Source of the DNA: Terasakiella brassicae
Lineage (GTDB): Bacteria; Pseudomonadota; Alphaproteobacteria; Rhodospirillales; Terasakiellaceae
Direction of reading: 5' to 3'
Length of the DNA: 64,000 bases
NCBI RefSeq assembly: GCF_014641495.1
Contig: NZ_BMHV01000002.1
Span: forward strand, 62,001-126,000
Shown here: one piece after another, positions 1 through 10,007 of the stretch
Layout: each line of letters begins with the position of its first letter
Numbering within the stretch: position 1 is the stretch's first letter
Translations under genes and position numbers: made by a program
Notes under the pieces: generated by a model
Told to the model about the DNA's origin: nothing
Database searches by the model: none
What the model saw: the letters and a program-made list of their open reading frames with translations, nothing else

Positions 1-565
1 CGGCCCGTTTGGTATTGGACAAGGTCACCTGAAAAGCATAAGCCGAAGGCGGCAAGGCATTGGTCACCAGCATTTCCAACTGCACTTCCCCAAACGCCCC
101 ACGGGTTTGTTTATTGGACAATATATCCTGCAACCCGACCATTTGTTGGGACAAGTCCATAATATTTTTCTGAGCAGTGTCAATAACCGCCAAGCGTTCC
201 GTTAAATTTGACATATGCTTGGCTGTTGATTTTGTCTGTTCCAACAAGCCTTCCCCCATCCGGTGTGTCAAATTCGCCAAACGCTCATCCAAAGTCTTGG
301 TTATAGCCCGTTCCTGTGCCTGCAAACGTTCGTTCACCGCCTGCTGGGCACGGTCTTGCGTTTCATGCAACTGAGCAAGACGGCCTGTCAATTCGCTGTT
401 GGCCCGGCTGAGTTCCATCATATGTCGGCTCAGCACATCGGCTTGTGACTCGTCCTCTTCCTTTGCCGGTTTGCGTAAAATCGCCCAAAGCGCAAGAATA
501 AGGCAAAAGGCTGAGAACCCGGCAAGTCCCGCGATCAACAGATCGTTATTTTGCAAAAAATCCAA
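1..565 (-). CDS. rmuC: RmuC family protein, 3' end cut off by window edge
   Basis: The 188 residues visible are the N-terminal part of an RmuC protein, a membrane-anchored factor that limits DNA inversions and is thought to act with nuclease-like domains on recombination substrates. The start is a single transmembrane helix (about residues 8-27, LLIAGLAGFSAFCLILALWA), followed by a long charged coiled coil and then the family signature GAFGEVQLE near residue 165. I chose the TTG at 565 because an in-frame TAG lies just upstream and a GGGA Shine-Dalgarno sits about 9 bases before it; no ATG fits. The catalytic-like core lies beyond base 1. It is divergent from the DUF4139 gene. Confidence 0.85.
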   Translation of the reverse strand, partial: MDFLQNNDLLIAGLAGFSAFCLILALWAILRKPAKEEDESQADVLSRHMMELSRANSELTGRLAQLHETQDRAQQAVNERLQAQERAITKTLDERLANLTHRMGEGLLEQTKSTAKHMSNLTERLAVIDTAQKNIMDLSQQMVGLQDILSNKQTRGAFGEVQLEMLVTNALPPSAYAFQVTLSNTKRA

Positions 566-693
566 GTGAATATTCCCTATCGTCTATCAGTGTCAGACAT
601 CCATAGCATGTTTTTTTCGATGCGCAAGCTTGCCCCTTTTCCACAGAAGAGGCAACATGCAGAAAAAGAGATTTCATACTGGAGTTGTCAGAC

Positions 694-2103
694 ATGTCCT
701 TTTCACGCCCCTTTTTGTTAAGTGCCGCTGTTCTTGCCCTTGGTGCCGGTGCCCTGCATGCCGAAACCGTTCTTGATCAACGACAGCGCAATGATCTTTC
801 CTTGACCCTTTATCAAAACGGTCTGGGGTTTGTGCGCGATGTCCGCAAAGCAAACTTGACAGGCGCTGAACAGACCTTTGTGTTTGAAGATATCAGCACC
901 CAGCTTACACCGGACAGCCTGCTCATTTCCGGGAAGGGCTTTCGTGTGTTGGAGCGCCGTTTTGATTTTGATTTGCTGACTCCCGGCGCCCTTTTGGAAA
1001 AATCTGTCGGTCAAACCGTTCATTTTCGCCGATTTAACAGCGTCAGCGGGAAAGATGATCTTATTGAAGCAAAGATTCTTTCCGCACAAGGCCAAACCAT
1101 TATCGAACGCGATGGTCGTATTGAAGTTGGGCAACCCGGACAATTGGTTATTGAAAGCCTGCCCGAAGGATTACGCGCCAAACCCGCTCTAACCGCCAAA
1201 GTTGATGCGGCAGAAAAAGGCGAAACCACAATGGCTTTGGCCTATCTGTCATCCGGTTTGAAATGGCATACCTCCTATAGTGCGGAATTGGCAGGCGATG
1301 GCAAAAGCCTCGTCCTGCAAAGTTGGGCCAACCTGACCAATACAAGTGGGGTCAGTTACCGTGCCGCCAATCTCAGCTTGGCTGCCGGGCAAGTCAACCG
1401 CCAAACCGTCACACGTAATTTTGAACGTATGGTCCGTGCCGAAGCCGCCCCGATGATGGATATGGCGGGTGCCGCCGCAAAAACCGCTGAAGCCCCACAA
1501 GCCTTGGGCGCCATTCATTTATATAACCTGTCAGATAAAGTTGACCTCAACGACAACGAGACCAAACAAGTCGCGTTAATGCAACCACTTAGCTTTAAAA
1601 GTACACGCGAGCTTGTCCAGCGTTTTGGCCCCACCTATGGCGAAATGAATTTTGACAGTCCGCCAGTACATCCACAAGTCGAGCTTACCTTCAACAACAC
1701 ATCTAATAATCCGCTCCCTGACGGCATTTTGCGCCTCTATAGACGGGACACGCAAGGCCAGCTTCAGTTTGTCGGTGAAGACAACCTAACCCGCACCCCG
1801 AAAGACGGCGAAGCCACCTTGCACCCCGGCGAAAGTTTCGATGTGACGGTTGAACGCAATCAAACTGCTTTTGAACGCAAAGGCAAAGACAGTTTCGAAG
1901 CCGCTTATAAAATCGTCATCAAAAATGCCAAAGACAGTGCAGAAACGGTACGGATTGAAGAAGTCTTCCCCGGTCAATGGTCCTTAAGTGACACAAGCAC
2001 AAAACCGGACAGCCAGAAAAACAACACTGCGACTTGGAAAATTAACGTGCCGGCTGGAAAGGAAAAAATCCTGACTTATCAGGTCAGTGTCCGGTTACGT
2101 TAA
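694..2103 (+). CDS. Secreted DUF4139 domain protein
   Basis: A 469-residue exported protein. The ATG at 694 is preferred over the in-frame TTG at 685 because GGAG at 681-684 is spaced correctly for it. Residues 1-23 form a clear signal peptide ending in LHA. The rest, with repeated beta-strand patterns such as LAYLSSGLKWHTSYSAEL and an asparagine-rich VELTFNNTSNNPLP segment, fits the DUF4139 family, whose molecular role is unknown. The final codons converge on the DUF2336 gene and the two stop codons overlap by 4 bases. A periplasmic or outer-membrane location is inferred from the signal peptide only. Confidence 0.8.
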   Translation: MSFSRPFLLSAAVLALGAGALHAETVLDQRQRNDLSLTLYQNGLGFVRDVRKANLTGAEQTFVFEDISTQLTPDSLLISGKGFRVLERRFDFDLLTPGALLEKSVGQTVHFRRFNSVSGKDDLIEAKILSAQGQTIIERDGRIEVGQPGQLVIESLPEGLRAKPALTAKVDAAEKGETTMALAYLSSGLKWHTSYSAELAGDGKSLVLQSWANLTNTSGVSYRAANLSLAAGQVNRQTVTRNFERMVRAEAAPMMDMAGAAAKTAEAPQALGAIHLYNLSDKVDLNDNETKQVALMQPLSFKSTRELVQRFGPTYGEMNFDSPPVHPQVELTFNNTSNNPLPDGILRLYRRDTQGQLQFVGEDNLTRTPKDGEATLHPGESFDVTVERNQTAFERKGKDSFEAAYKIVIKNAKDSAETVRIEEVFPGQWSLSDTSTKPDSQKNNTATWKINVPAGKEKILTYQVSVRLR

Positions 2104-3410
2104 ACTGCCATATTATTAAAGAAATCGATCTGCCACTGCATTTCATCATCTGACAGGGCGTAATTTCCATCGTTTGCGCGCAAAATATCATCCGCTGCAA
2201 TATGGGCAACCTTCGCCTGAATAAAGGCGGCGGTTTGCGCATCCATACCCGCTTTCCAACACAGCGCAACAACCCCGCGCGCGCTGCGCATGGCAATCAT
2301 ACGCAAGGCAACAGAAAGATGGATATGCGCACATTCCGACAAACCCGCAACGACAAAATCATTATCGCCTTCCATCAGGGCATTAATGATCACCTGTGGG
2401 GTCAACCTGTGCATCCGTTTCAGGTTTTTGGCAATGACGTGGGGTGGCTGTTGAAACAGCCATGCATATTCGCGTCTTAAATCCGCGTTTCCGCCTTCAT
2501 CGGGTTTCGGCGTTGCCAATTTGTTATTATTGGCATTATGGGTTTGCTTGATCCGGCGATTGACTTCCTCGCGGACAATCGACAAGGTTTTGGCGCTCAA
2601 GTCTTTGCGGTGTTTCAGGCTATCCAGCAGATTACCCGCAACAAATTCCGCCAGTCGTTGCGCGGCATATTCGCTCAGGACCGGGCGATACACCAGCGGG
2701 CCTTGCCAGTCTTCAACATTGCGCGATTGTTCAACCAGTTGATCCAGCGTTTCTTCGCGGATTTGGGCGCTTTCGTTACAAAGCAGTGTCGTAATCGCCG
2801 CGACATCGTGGGTATCCACAATCGCATCGGAAACCTTGATACTGACGGTTTTCCGGTTGGAAATTGCCCCAAGCGCCCCTGAAGAAATCCCGCTGGAAAT
2901 AATATCAAGAAGGTCTTCATCCCTTAAAACCGGCGAATGTTCCAGAACCGGGCAGGCAACCGATAATTCAGAATCGCGCGCCAATCGGTTGATCAATTCT
3001 TCCGGGGCCTGTGCAACGTCTTTTAACGTTTCGGCCAAAATGGTTCGCACGTTGGATAACTGATCGGAGGCGAGAATTTCCAGGGCTTGAAAGGCATAAC
3101 TTTGCACCCGGTCCACTTCATAAGCGGTCAATTTAGGGGCAAGGCGCGCAATTTTCTCCGCAAGGTCCGAGCGGATTTCATCGCTGCTGTCTTTGGCAAG
3201 TTCGATATAGGCCCGCGCTGGCGTTGCCTTGTTATGGGCAATCGCTTTGCGGACTTCCGGTGCGGGATCACCGGCAAGGTAAAAGAGAATTTCCGGGCGA
3301 ATATCCTCACGTTCAGCCAAAGATTTGCGCACAGCCACATCCTGATGGCGCGCAAGCTCTTTTGCCTCCTCGTATGTTAAAGGAGCATCATGCACCGGGT
3401 CTCGCTTCAT
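2100..3410 (-). CDS. DUF2336 domain protein
   Basis: A 436-residue soluble, largely helical protein with HEAT-like repeats in the N-terminal half (for example VAVRKSLAERED and PEVRKAIAHNK). It fits DUF2336, a family common in Rhodospirillales and other alphaproteobacteria with no established biochemical role. It lies 31 bases downstream of the diguanylate cyclase gene on the same strand, so the two are probably co-transcribed. That pairing suggests, but does not show, a function in cyclic-di-GMP signalling. No enzymatic motif is visible. Confidence 0.8.
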   Translation of the reverse strand: MKRDPVHDAPLTYEEAKELARHQDVAVRKSLAEREDIRPEILFYLAGDPAPEVRKAIAHNKATPARAYIELAKDSSDEIRSDLAEKIARLAPKLTAYEVDRVQSYAFQALEILASDQLSNVRTILAETLKDVAQAPEELINRLARDSELSVACPVLEHSPVLRDEDLLDIISSGISSGALGAISNRKTVSIKVSDAIVDTHDVAAITTLLCNESAQIREETLDQLVEQSRNVEDWQGPLVYRPVLSEYAAQRLAEFVAGNLLDSLKHRKDLSAKTLSIVREEVNRRIKQTHNANNNKLATPKPDEGGNADLRREYAWLFQQPPHVIAKNLKRMHRLTPQVIINALMEGDNDFVVAGLSECAHIHLSVALRMIAMRSARGVVALCWKAGMDAQTAAFIQAKVAHIAADDILRANDGNYALSDDEMQWQIDFFNNMAV

Positions 3411-3441
3411 CTGTTCAGGGCACCTTGTTTATTCATTCTCA

Positions 3442-5088
3442 TTACTCGGCATCCGTGGGTGTATAATCTTCAGCGACGCAAAACTTACCCCGACCGGAAC
3501 GCTTGGCCTCATACATAGCCGCATCTGCGCGCCCGATCAACATTTCAACAGATTCATGTGTATCCGGGCGGTAGATTGCCAACCCCAAAGAAACGCCCAA
3601 TGGTTTATTAGGCAACCCTGAATAGTCCTTCAAAAACCGGCTGGCTTCCAAAAGGCGTTCACAACGACGAGACGCAGCATCCGTATCGATCTCATTCAAC
3701 CAAATCGCAAATTCATCTCCGCCTAATCGGGCAACCACATCGCCCGGTCGCACCTGATTGAGCAAAAAGTCGCGAATCAGCAAAAGAACATCATCGCCTT
3801 TTTGATGGCCAAAGACATCGTTCACCTGCTTAAAATGGTCCAGATCAACATAGATCAGGGCCGCAGGACTGTTGTTAAAGTGCAAACGATCAATATGGCG
3901 GGGCAGTTCATCTTCAAAAAAGGCCCGGCGATTTAACAACCCGGTTAAGGCATCGGTGCGCGACAGCTCCACAATCCGTTCATGCCCGGAAATCTGTTCA
4001 TTGGCGATTCCCAACTGGTTGGCAACGTCGATGGCAAGAATTTTGTCATCGTCATTCCAGGACCCACGCACATTTTCGCGCCACAGACATATGGCCCCAT
4101 TCACCGTGCGCCGATACCGGGTTGCAGAATAAATCGCCAGCCAGTCCTTAATTTCAAAGACACCGACTTCATTTTCACCCAATTGTTCCAGCCGCCCAAA
4201 CAAGTCGGGAATTTCATCGGGAATTTCGCCAAAGGCCGCACTAACGATCATGCCGCTTTCCGGCTTGCTTCTGAAAATCTGACATCCATTTGCACTGAGT
4301 GCACGTGCCGTGGCATTGGCTGCCGCACTCAACATATTGCTGGGTTCGACCTCGTCGCGAATGGTTTTCACAATATAGGCCAGCAACTGATCGCGGTGAT
4401 AAGCCCGCGCCAACGCCGCATCGCGTTCACGTTCTTCGGTAATATCACGGCAGACCCCGCGTGCCCCCACCCAGTTATTTTTTTCATCAAACAACGGGAC
4501 ACACGACACCATCAGGCAGGCGGGTTCCCCATTGGGGCGCAAAACCCACGTTTCTTCACGTTCCAATTTGGTTTTGGATAAAAAGGGATTCTGTGAATGT
4601 TTTTTATCCCGCTTTAAAACAATGTCGTCACAGTGCTTGCGGATCAATTCATCTGGTTCATATCCAACCGCGCCCCGTTGAGAAACGAAAATAAAATAGC
4701 CGTCCGCCCCGACTTCCCAGGCAAAATCACTGGAAATTTCCACCAAATCCTTAAATCGTTGGCGAGAATCCATTAAAGCCGCGCGCAAATTATGTTCAAG
4801 GCTGACATCTTTTGCGAAAAGTAAAAAGCCGTTTTGACAAGGACTCAGTGTCAAATCATAAAACACCACACCTTTGTCCGTTTCCACACCCGCTGTTTGT
4901 ATATGGGGGGCATTCTTGGCATTTACTTTATCAAACAGGTCCGAAATATTCGGAAGGTTAATATTTTTAACCAAAACTTCAGCGGCGGCACTATGAGCGG
5001 CAACACTGCGATCCTCATGCAACAATACCGCAGGAAAAGGCGCATTGCTCACCCAGTCCGCAGATATTATAGCCGACGTATCAGACAT
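3442..5088 (-). CDS. PAS-GAF-GGDEF diguanylate cyclase
   Basis: A 548-residue sensor enzyme expected to make cyclic-di-GMP from two GTP. After an N-terminal PAS-like segment there is a canonical PAS/PAC unit (about residues 105-225, ending GVCRDITEERE), a GAF-like domain (about 235-375) and a GGDEF domain. The active-site GGDEF at 456-460 is intact, and so is the RPGD inhibitory site at 447-450, five residues upstream. Catalysis with product feedback inhibition is therefore expected. There is no EAL domain and no membrane segment, so the signal is probably cytoplasmic. The DUF2336 gene follows after 31 bases. Confidence 0.93.
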   Translation of the reverse strand: MSDTSAIISADWVSNAPFPAVLLHEDRSVAAHSAAAEVLVKNINLPNISDLFDKVNAKNAPHIQTAGVETDKGVVFYDLTLSPCQNGFLLFAKDVSLEHNLRAALMDSRQRFKDLVEISSDFAWEVGADGYFIFVSQRGAVGYEPDELIRKHCDDIVLKRDKKHSQNPFLSKTKLEREETWVLRPNGEPACLMVSCVPLFDEKNNWVGARGVCRDITEERERDAALARAYHRDQLLAYIVKTIRDEVEPSNMLSAAANATARALSANGCQIFRSKPESGMIVSAAFGEIPDEIPDLFGRLEQLGENEVGVFEIKDWLAIYSATRYRRTVNGAICLWRENVRGSWNDDDKILAIDVANQLGIANEQISGHERIVELSRTDALTGLLNRRAFFEDELPRHIDRLHFNNSPAALIYVDLDHFKQVNDVFGHQKGDDVLLLIRDFLLNQVRPGDVVARLGGDEFAIWLNEIDTDAASRRCERLLEASRFLKDYSGLPNKPLGVSLGLAIYRPDTHESVEMLIGRADAAMYEAKRSGRGKFCVAEDYTPTDAE

Positions 5089-5435
5089 GATTTTTCTTTT
5101 CGTTTTTAATGTTACACAACAAAACGTCTATCCCCCAGAGTGACGTACCCTTTATCCTATTAGGGTTTTGGATGGAAATCAAATAGAGACTTTCGCCTGA
5201 AAGTTAAATAGGACAATAATCTTATATCATGCCTTCCCCCCTTAAACTGCTGATGAATCCTGTGGTTTTCCTAAGAATATTATCAACTGGATTAAAAACG
5301 CCAAATCTGTAGAATCCGGCTCACAGCATGTCGATCCATAGGCTGAGAAAACATGATCGACACTGCGCGTGAAAATAGCCGTAAAAGCTGAGACAGGCTT
5401 GGGCCGCGCTTTTGTTAACAGATTTTGATTTTAGT
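5089..5435. other. Divergent intergenic region with an inverted repeat
   Basis: This 347-base gap separates the divergent cyclase and Bax-like genes and should hold both promoters. I see no small gene. Two structures stand out: a short hairpin ACTTTC-gcct-GAAAGT at 5189-5204, and an inverted repeat TGTCGATC (5329-5336) / GATCGACA (5355-5362) with an 18-base spacer, about 75 bases before the Bax-like start. I could not identify a convincing -35/-10 pair. Confidence 0.4.
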
Positions 5436-6452
5436 ATGGCTGATATGAAGGAAAGCAAGGGCTTCCAATGGACTGTCCTCACGCTTATGGGCTTTTGTCT
5501 GGCATTACTGATTGCCTTGCATATTAGTGCCCCGACCAATACAACCAGCAAAGCACCGAAAGCTGTTTTGAAGCTGCCGGACGAAGTTGCAAAACGCCCG
5601 GAAAATACAGAAGAAGACCTCAAGCCTTTGCAGGGTGGTAACACCCCGAAATCATTAAGTGCCAACGACTTGACGACTGCCTTTGACAAACTTGGCTATC
5701 GTCTGAAGGATGTCCGCGAGGGCGAAATCAGCGTTCCGCGCCTTTTCCTTGCGAGCTTGCCGCACGATTTGGCAAACCTCACCCAAACGGAAGAACGCAA
5801 GACGCTCTTTTTCAAAGCTCTGCTTCCTCTGATCCTTAAAACCAACGAAGAAATCCTTGCAGAGCGCGCCCGTATCCTTCGTCTGCGTCACCGCTTGAAT
5901 TTGGGCCTTGATATCATTGCCCAGGATCAAATCTGGCTGAAAGCAACCTTTGAACGCTATAAAGTGCGCGGACAGAAATTTGATCAACTGCTGCAAAAGG
6001 TTGATATCGTACCACCATCACTGGCCTTGGCACAGGCGGCGGAAGAAAGCGGATGGGGGACATCGCGCTTTGTGCGTGAAGGCAACGCCCTTTTTGGTCA
6101 ATGGACATTCAACGAAAATGACGATGGCATTGTGCCCGCCCAACGCGGTGACGACCAAAACCACCGCATCAAAGCATTTGACAGCATTAAAGACAGTTTA
6201 CGTGCCTATGTGCATAATCTGAATACACATACAGCTTACAAGTCATTGCGGGTCAAACGGGCCTTTATGCGCAACACACGACGACCGATCAAAGGAAGTA
6301 TCCTTGCGACAACCTTGGATAAATACTCCGAACGCGGCGAACAATATATCGTATCGCTAAAAGCCATTATGGATAAGAACAACTTGTCGCTTTATGACAC
6401 AGTGACATTGGCAGATAAAATGATGCTCGCCAGCGCAGAGCCCGTTATTTAA
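5436..6452 (+). CDS. Bax-like N-acetylglucosaminidase family protein
   Basis: About 338 residues: a short cytoplasmic start, one transmembrane helix (about residues 12-32), a variable linker, and a C-terminal glucosaminidase-type domain. The family core is visible as PPSLALAQAAEESGWGTSRF, with the putative catalytic Glu in AAEESGWG, followed by GNALFGQWTF and SLRAYVHNLNTH. E. coli Bax is the closest named relative. The predicted role is cleavage of peptidoglycan glycan strands on the periplasmic face, anchored to the inner membrane. The start is uncertain: ATG at 5436, ATG at 5445 and TTG at 5412 are all in frame and none has a strong Shine-Dalgarno. Confidence 0.8.
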   Translation: MADMKESKGFQWTVLTLMGFCLALLIALHISAPTNTTSKAPKAVLKLPDEVAKRPENTEEDLKPLQGGNTPKSLSANDLTTAFDKLGYRLKDVREGEISVPRLFLASLPHDLANLTQTEERKTLFFKALLPLILKTNEEILAERARILRLRHRLNLGLDIIAQDQIWLKATFERYKVRGQKFDQLLQKVDIVPPSLALAQAAEESGWGTSRFVREGNALFGQWTFNENDDGIVPAQRGDDQNHRIKAFDSIKDSLRAYVHNLNTHTAYKSLRVKRAFMRNTRRPIKGSILATTLDKYSERGEQYIVSLKAIMDKNNLSLYDTVTLADKMMLASAEPVI

Positions 6453-6475
6453 GCTTAAGCAAGCAACCACACCTC

Positions 6476-6512
6476 AAAGCACTGAGGGGGTCAACCTCTC
6501 AGTGCTTTTAAT
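6476..6512 (+). terminator. Rho-independent terminator overlapping the mutS end
   Basis: AAAGCACTGAG and CTCAGTGCTTT form an 11-bp stem followed by a T-rich tail on the plus strand, ending the Bax-like transcript. The mutS stop codon lies in the loop and its last codons form one arm. Confidence 0.8.
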
Positions 6513-9190
6513 TTATAAAGGGCTTCCAAGGCTTCACGCGGGCTGAGATCATCGGGCTGGATATCATCCAATGCCAGTTCCACATCGCATGGCCCGCTTG
6601 GTTCTGATACTGGATCTGGTTTGTCGGCAAGGGCGGCAAACAAGGGCAAATCATCTGCCAGTTTGGTGACGGCACTGCTCTGTTCGCCTTTTTCCAAAGT
6701 TTCCAGAACTTGTTCTGCCCGTTTAATAACGGCCTTGGGCAAGCCTGCCAGACGGGCAACATGAATCCCGTATGACCGATCCGCTGCCCCGGCCCCGACT
6801 TCATGCAGGAAAATCACTTCGCCTTTCCATTCTTTCACCCGCATGGAATGGCAAGACAAGCAATCAAGCTTGGACGTCAATGCTGTCAATTCATGATAAT
6901 GGGTGGCAAACAATGCCCGGCATTTATTCAACTCATGTAAATGCTCCACCACCGCCCAGGCAATAGACAAGCCATCAAATGTTGCTGTCCCGCGCCCAAT
7001 TTCATCCAGAATGACCAGTGATCGATCACTGGATTGATTGAGAATCGCTGCGGCCTCGACCATTTCCACCATAAATGTTGATCGCCCACGGGCCAGATCA
7101 TCCGCCGCCCCCACGCGGGAAAACAAACGATCAACCACCCCGATATGGGCAGAAGCCGCCGGGACAAAGCCGCCCATTTGCGCTAAAATGGTAATCAGGG
7201 CATTTTGGCGCAGGAACGTCGATTTACCAGCCATGTTCGGACCGGTGATTAACCACAACCGTTGATCTTGTGAAAGATCACAATCATTGGCAACAAAGGC
7301 CGCTTCGTTGGCGGCTTCAAGGGCGGCTTCCACAACCGGGTGGCGCCCGCCCTTGATATCAAATTCGTAACCTTCACTTAAAACCGGGCGATTGTAATGA
7401 CGTTCCACCGCAATTTGTGCCAAGGCGCTCAAAACATCCAGACGGGCAAGGCTGTTGGCGGCCAAGGCAATGACATCCGCATCCTGTTTGACATCTTCGA
7501 TCAATTCATCAAACAGGCGGGTTTCCAATGCAAGCGCCCGGTCTGCTGCGGAACTGATTTTGCCTTCCAGTTCCGATAGTTCCACCGTTGAATAACGAAT
7601 GACGTTTTTCATGGTTTGACGGTGAATAAAATCCCCGTCCGCCGGCATACGTTCAGCCTGTTTTGCCGTCACTTCGACAAAATAGCCTAAAACATTGTTA
7701 TGCTTGATCTTCAAGGTTTGAATGTCGGTAAGATCTGCATATTTGGCTTGCAGGTTCAGGATCAGACGTTTGCTTTCCGAACGCAGACTGCGCAATTCAT
7801 CCAGTTCCGGGGCATATCCGGGTGCAATAAAATCACCATCACGCGCCATCAAGGGCAAATCTTCGCCTAAGGCCCGGCGCAGTTTATCCACCAGTTGTCC
7901 ATGATTGCCCAGATCATGGATACAGGTTTCCAAAATCGGTGGCGGTGTTAAGGAAATCAAATGTTCGCGCAAATCAAAGCTGGCGGCTAATCCATCACGA
8001 ATAGCCGCCAAATCACGCGGCCCGCCCCGGCCCAATGTGATACGCGAAAGGGCACGTTCCATATCCGGGCATTTTTTTAAGGCCTGTCGGATATCTTCAC
8101 GTGCGCCCAAATCTTCGCTAAAGAACTGCACCCCATCCAAACGGCGATTAATATCGTCAACATTGGTTAAAGGGGAAGAAAGCCAAACGGACAAAAGACG
8201 TGCACCAGCACCGCTGACGGTCCGGTCAATCACATCCAGTAAACTGCCCTTGCGTTGACCGTTTAAGGTGACGGTGAGTTCCAGATTACGCCGCGTTGCC
8301 GCGTCAACTTCAAGGGTCGCCCCCTGTGCCAGTTGTTTCGGAATTTCAAGACGCGGTAATTTGCCTTTCTGCGTCAATTCCACATAATCAACCAACGCGC
8401 CTGCCGCCGATGTTTCGGCGCGTGAAAAATTGGCAAAGGCATCCAGTGTTTTCACCGCAAACAATTTTTCCAACCGTTTGGCCGCATTGGCACTGTCAAA
8501 CCGACTGTTAGGTTGCGGTGTCAGGATGGATTTAAAATCGCTGAACGTGTCAAAATGTTCCGGTGCTTGTAATAACTTATCACCAACCAGCAATTCCCCT
8601 GGATTTAAACGGGCCAAGACAGCAGGTAACATCACCGATGGACAGGCTTGTGTATAAAACGCACCGGTGGAAATATCCAGCCAGGCCACTCCGGTTTCGG
8701 TGCGATTTTGTGCCACAGCCGCCAAAAAATTGTTCCGCCGCGAATCCAGTAACGTGTCTTCGGTAATGGTTCCGGCGGTAAACAGACGGACAACTTCGCG
8801 CTTCACAACGGCTTTTGATCCGCGTTTTTTAGCTTCTGCCGGGTCTTCCATTTGTTCGCACAAGGCAACACGAAACCCTTTGTCCACCAGCTTGGGCAAA
8901 TAGCTTTCATAGGCTTTAACCGGCACACCGCACATGGGAATGTCATCCCCATTATGATGCCCCCGCTTGGTCAGTGTGATTTGCAAAGCTTCGGATGCCG
9001 CCACCGCATCATCAAAAAACAATTCGTAAAAATCACCCATCCGGTAAAACAGAAGATAGTCGGGGTGACGTTCCTTGATCGCCATAAACTGCGCCATCAT
9101 CGGGGTCGCCCCGTCACGCATGCGGGTTTCGATCTCTTCCTGTGTGACGTCTGCGGGCAGATGTTCTGTGGCGGCAACAAGGGTGGTCAT
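6491..9190 (-). CDS. mutS: DNA mismatch repair protein MutS
   Basis: An 899-residue MutS, the ATPase that recognises mispaired or unpaired bases and recruits MutL. The N-terminal mismatch-binding domain has the Phe-x-Glu motif in [11 protein letters not shown]. The C-terminal ABC-type ATPase has Walker A ([10 protein letters not shown]), Walker B with catalytic Glu ([16 protein letters not shown]) and the switch His in ATHYHELT. Length is normal for alphaproteobacteria. The start ATG has only a weak Shine-Dalgarno. The neighbourhood mutS/maeB is typical of this class. It converges with the Bax-like gene, sharing the hairpin at its 3' end. Confidence 0.98.
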   Translation of the reverse strand: MTTLVAATEHLPADVTQEEIETRMRDGATPMMAQFMAIKERHPDYLLFYRMGDFYELFFDDAVAASEALQITLTKRGHHNGDDIPMCGVPVKAYESYLPKLVDKGFRVALCEQMEDPAEAKKRGSKAVVKREVVRLFTAGTITEDTLLDSRRNNFLAAVAQNRTETGVAWLDISTGAFYTQACPSVMLPAVLARLNPGELLVGDKLLQAPEHFDTFSDFKSILTPQPNSRFDSANAAKRLEKLFAVKTLDAFANFSRAETSAAGALVDYVELTQKGKLPRLEIPKQLAQGATLEVDAATRRNLELTVTLNGQRKGSLLDVIDRTVSGAGARLLSVWLSSPLTNVDDINRRLDGVQFFSEDLGAREDIRQALKKCPDMERALSRITLGRGGPRDLAAIRDGLAASFDLREHLISLTPPPILETCIHDLGNHGQLVDKLRRALGEDLPLMARDGDFIAPGYAPELDELRSLRSESKRLILNLQAKYADLTDIQTLKIKHNNVLGYFVEVTAKQAERMPADGDFIHRQTMKNVIRYSTVELSELEGKISSAADRALALETRLFDELIEDVKQDADVIALAANSLARLDVLSALAQIAVERHYNRPVLSEGYEFDIKGGRHPVVEAALEAANEAAFVANDCDLSQDQRLWLITGPNMAGKSTFLRQNALITILAQMGGFVPAASAHIGVVDRLFSRVGAADDLARGRSTFMVEMVEAAAILNQSSDRSLVILDEIGRGTATFDGLSIAWAVVEHLHELNKCRALFATHYHELTALTSKLDCLSCHSMRVKEWKGEVIFLHEVGAGAADRSYGIHVARLAGLPKAVIKRAEQVLETLEKGEQSSAVTKLADDLPLFAALADKPDPVSEPSGPCDVELALDDIQPDDLSPREALEALYKLKALRG

Positions 9191-9360
9191 GGGTAAAGTT
9201 CGATTGCTGATGTAATTTTAAGAGAAGGGCAATACTGATAGCACATCCCCTAGGCCCGAATGAAGCCCCTCAAGTGACTCTTTCGCCTGATTTCTATAAT
9301 TTCAGGAAATTGCCTTAGATTTGACATGGTAGCCTTGCTATACATGCATGGCACCGATGC

Positions 9361-9432
9361 ACAGATTAGTCTGTTCTTTTTCCGCAATTGAGGCTAGTAA
9401 TCTGTCCCCTTTTGGTGCATATTGCGCAATAT
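9361..9432. promoter_or_regulatory. Inverted repeat and palindrome before the stress-like gene
   Basis: ACAGATTA (9361-9368) and TAATCTGT (9399-9406) form an inverted repeat with a 30-base spacer. It is followed by a perfect 14-base palindrome ATATTGCGCAATAT at 9419-9432, 32 bases before the start codon at 9465. These look like operator-type sites; the binding protein is unknown. Confidence 0.4.
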
Positions 9433-9464
9433 AAATACTCAACTCACCATACTGGTTAAAATAA

Positions 9465-9956
9465 ATGAACTCAAATACCGTAAATACAGAAGTCGTCGGC
9501 CTGCTGAACAGCCGTGAAACTTTCGAAAAAACAATCGAAGCCCTTTTGAAAGAGGGATTTGAGCGTACGGATTTGAGTGTCCTGAGCTCGCATGAATCCA
9601 TTGACGCCGCCGGAAAGCCTGCAAAACCGTTGAAAGACGTGTTAAGCGCACTGGTCGGTGAAATTAAATTCGAAGGACCAATGGTTGCCAGCGGCGCCAT
9701 TTTTCTGGCGGGCGGACCGATTGGGGAGTTGATCGGTGCTGTTGTGGGAGCGACAGTCGGCGGTGTTGCCGTGAAAGAAGTCCTCGATGAAGTGACCGCA
9801 ACACCCCATACCGAGGATTTTGCCCGTGCAGTTGACGCCGGCAGTATTATCCTGTGGGTTCGTGCCGATGGTATAGAGAGAGAAGCCAAAGCCAAAGAAG
9901 TTTTGCAAAACCAAGGTGCAGAAAACGTCCATATCCATAAAAACACGTCAGAATAA
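9465..9956 (+). CDS. Glycine-rich hypothetical protein, stress-protein-like
   Basis: A 163-residue protein of unknown function. Residues 8-60 form a predicted alpha-beta unit (VVGLLNSRETFEKTIEALLK), the middle (about 68-105) is a glycine-rich hydrophobic segment with GxxxG spacing that could insert in a membrane or pack as a glycine zipper, and the C-terminal part (about 115-160) repeats the alpha-beta pattern. The overall plan resembles general-stress proteins of the GSP17M/YflT or DUF1269 kind, but I cannot assign a family with certainty. It lies 51 bases upstream of maeB on the same strand; co-transcription is possible. Confidence 0.6.
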   Translation: MNSNTVNTEVVGLLNSRETFEKTIEALLKEGFERTDLSVLSSHESIDAAGKPAKPLKDVLSALVGEIKFEGPMVASGAIFLAGGPIGELIGAVVGATVGGVAVKEVLDEVTATPHTEDFARAVDAGSIILWVRADGIEREAKAKEVLQNQGAENVHIHKNTSE

Positions 9957-10007
9957 ATCTGGCTTCGCCATAAATGTATATAAGACCAAGCAAGAGACAT
10001 AGATAGC

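Noticed and set aside
5190-9290. Shared 11-mer CTTTCGCCTGA at 5190-5200 and 9280-9290
   Set aside because: Only two copies and no common position relative to genes; chance is a sufficient explanation.
9321-9344. TTGACA followed by TATACA as a promoter
   Set aside because: The spacing is 12 bases, too short for a sigma-70 promoter, and it lies about 120 bases before the gene.
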